Assembly (NCBI RefSeq): GCF_002879855.1
Contig: NZ_PNYB01000004.1
Location: 124,001 to 188,000, forward strand
DNA length: 64,000 nt
Reading direction: 5' to 3'
DNA from: Trinickia soli
Lineage (GTDB): Bacteria > Pseudomonadota > Gammaproteobacteria > Burkholderiales > Burkholderiaceae
Shown here: positions 62,931-64,000 of the stretch, in pieces
How positions within the stretch are numbered: position 1 is the stretch's first letter
How the letters are laid out: each line of letters opens with the position of its first letter
The notes under the pieces: generated by a model
The model's input: the letters and a program-made list of their open reading frames with translations, nothing else
Databases searched by the model: none
Told to the model about the DNA's origin: nothing
Position numbers and translations under genes: made by a program

Positions 62931-63125
62931 GCCACGGCCCCTCGTTTATATTCGATTATTGAGCCGTGCATTCTAATCGAGCTTCCAGTCCCGTAACGCA
63001 GGACGCCAATCAAAATTCAGATTCTTCACCGTCCGGTATTTTTTTCGACCTGTTATTCAATAAGGTAATTCCGTCCATTTATGAAAAGATCGCGGCGCGC
63101 GCATAGCAGCGCGCCGCCCTTGCAC
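62931..63125. other. gap before the gamma-glutamyltransferase gene
   Basis: These 195 bases hold the vgrG promoter side. The sequence is AT-rich around 63020-63080. I see no clear terminator for the gene to the right. Confidence 0.4.
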
Positions 63126-64000
63126 TCAAAACCCCGCCGCCAGCCCATCTCGTCGCGTATCGCTCGCGGCCACATATCCCCGCTCGGGCTCGTCATGCGA
63201 CAGCTTCCAAATATATTGGCCCGAGCCGAAATCCATATAGGGGTCGTCAATCGCTTTGATCTTGTGCCCACGCGCCTCGAGCGCACGGGCCACCCCGCGG
63301 TCGAAGGTCGATTCGATATCGAGCGTGAAATCGCGATTGACCTTCCAACGCGGTGCATCGCACGCGGCTTGAGGCTGCTGGCCGTAGTCGAGCATGCGCA
63401 CGATCGATTGCAGATGCCCCTGCGGCTGCATATCGCCCCCCATCACGCCGAAGCTCATCACCGGCATCCGCCGTCCATCGACGCGCTCGGTCACAAAGGC
63501 CGGGATGATCGTGTGAAACGGCCGCTTGCCGCCTTCGACGACGTTCGGCGAGCGCGGGTCCATCGAAAAGCCGCAGCCGCGGTTTTGCAGCGCGATGCCC
63601 GTATCCGGCACGACGACGCCCGAACCAAAGCCCATGTAGTTCGATTGAATGAAACTCACCATCATGCCGCGCTCGTCCGCGGCGCTGAGATAGATCGTTC
63701 CGCCCGCTCGCGGCATGCCGAAGGCGAACTGCGTCGCTCGTTTCGGATCGATCAGCGCCGCGCGCGACGCGAGGTAGGCGTCGTCAAGCATCTGTTCCGG
63801 CGTGACTTCCATCGCACGCGGATCGGCCACATAGCGGTAGACGTCCGCGAACGCGAGCTTCATCGCCTCGATCTGCAGATGCTGCGAATCGATGCCGTCG
63901 CGCGGCAAATCGCGCAGATTGAATCGCTCAAGGATGCCCAGCGCGATCAACGCCGCGATGCCTTGGCTGTTCGGCGGAATTTCGTGGACGGTGTAGCCGC
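63126..64000 (-). CDS. gamma-glutamyltransferase family protein, C-terminal part
   Basis: The gene runs off the window, so only its last 290 residues are seen. GGTIYLSAADERG with the nucleophile Thr that starts the small subunit, NRGCGFSMDP, GKRPFHTIIPA and FGVMGGDMQPQGH match the family of gamma-glutamyltransferase/cephalosporin acylase-like Ntn hydrolases. It cleaves gamma-glutamyl bonds such as in glutathione, usually in the periplasm. The N-terminus is outside, so localisation cannot be checked. Confidence 0.88.
   Translation of the reverse strand, partial: GYTVHEIPPNSQGIAALIALGILERFNLRDLPRDGIDSQHLQIEAMKLAFADVYRYVADPRAMEVTPEQMLDDAYLASRAALIDPKRATQFAFGMPRAGGTIYLSAADERGMMVSFIQSNYMGFGSGVVVPDTGIALQNRGCGFSMDPRSPNVVEGGKRPFHTIIPAFVTERVDGRRMPVMSFGVMGGDMQPQGHLQSIVRMLDYGQQPQAACDAPRWKVNRDFTLDIESTFDRGVARALEARGHKIKAIDDPYMDFGSGQYIWKLSHDEPERGYVAASDTRRDGLAAGF

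Overview
The window is GC-rich, with mostly tightly packed genes and long spurious ORFs on the opposite strands. It looks like a chromosome segment of a Burkholderiaceae bacterium (Burkholderia, Paraburkholderia, Trinickia or Caballeronia type). This placement is inferred from gene content: a TctD/TctE-like two-component pair, a complete phnWAY-phnSTUV aminoethylphosphonate locus, several sugar and sugar-acid loci, RhlE and a VgrG island. No marker gene such as 16S rRNA is present to confirm it.

Layout. 1-3.9 kb: end of a response regulator, its sensor kinase, and an MFS transporter with an unusually long extracytoplasmic loop. 4.0-6.4 kb: a CAU-anticodon tRNA with a strong promoter and terminator, followed by a patchwork of small genes and gene scraps (including a 42-base copy of an aldehyde dehydrogenase gene in the window) and a HutC-type regulator. 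6.4-12.4 kb: a catabolic cluster of a Baeyer-Villiger monooxygenase facing two short-chain dehydrogenases (the second broken by an amber codon), an MFS transporter and an alpha/beta hydrolase. This fits alcohol to ketone to ester/lactone to hydrolysed product. Two near-identical palindromes sit in the divergent promoter. 12.6-18.6 kb: lipoproteins, a UPF0114 membrane protein, a CheY-CheC-diguanylate cyclase operon and a hydroxypyruvate isomerase-like gene.

18.9-29.5 kb: a deoxyribose locus: DeoR repressor, and a convergent operon deoC - double-domain aldehyde dehydrogenase - mutarotase - sugar kinase - ABC importer (permease, binding protein, ATPase, second permease). The genes together would import deoxyribose, phosphorylate it, split it into glyceraldehyde 3-phosphate and acetaldehyde, and oxidise the acetaldehyde. 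30.0-31.4 kb: a secreted Asp-box beta-propeller. 31.5-40.4 kb: the 2-aminoethylphosphonate locus (HD protein, PhnY, PhnA, PhnVUTS, divergent PhnW), with a 12-base motif shared by its two promoter regions. 40.4-41.95 kb: an IS110-family element whose upstream non-coding part folds like a bridge RNA. 42-45.2 kb: a GlpR-type regulator, a LysR scrap, and a FadR-type regulator divergent from D-galactonate dehydratase across a perfect 14-bp palindrome. 45.4-53.3 kb: small membrane protein, minisatellite, CopD, two c-type cytochromes, RhlE, and a split-barrel-like/ferritin-like gene pair.

53.8-62.9 kb (minus strand) is the most unusual part: a type VI secretion island of vgrG, an effector of a family I do not recognise by name, and four tandem genes for membrane-anchored beta-propeller proteins that are best explained as immunity proteins. 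The genes are stitched together by stop/start overlaps. The array shows duplication, a 594-base block identical between two copies, a mosaic third pattern, a doubly broken copy, and conserved toxin-tip-like peptides in the spacers. The window ends inside a gamma-glutamyltransferase gene.
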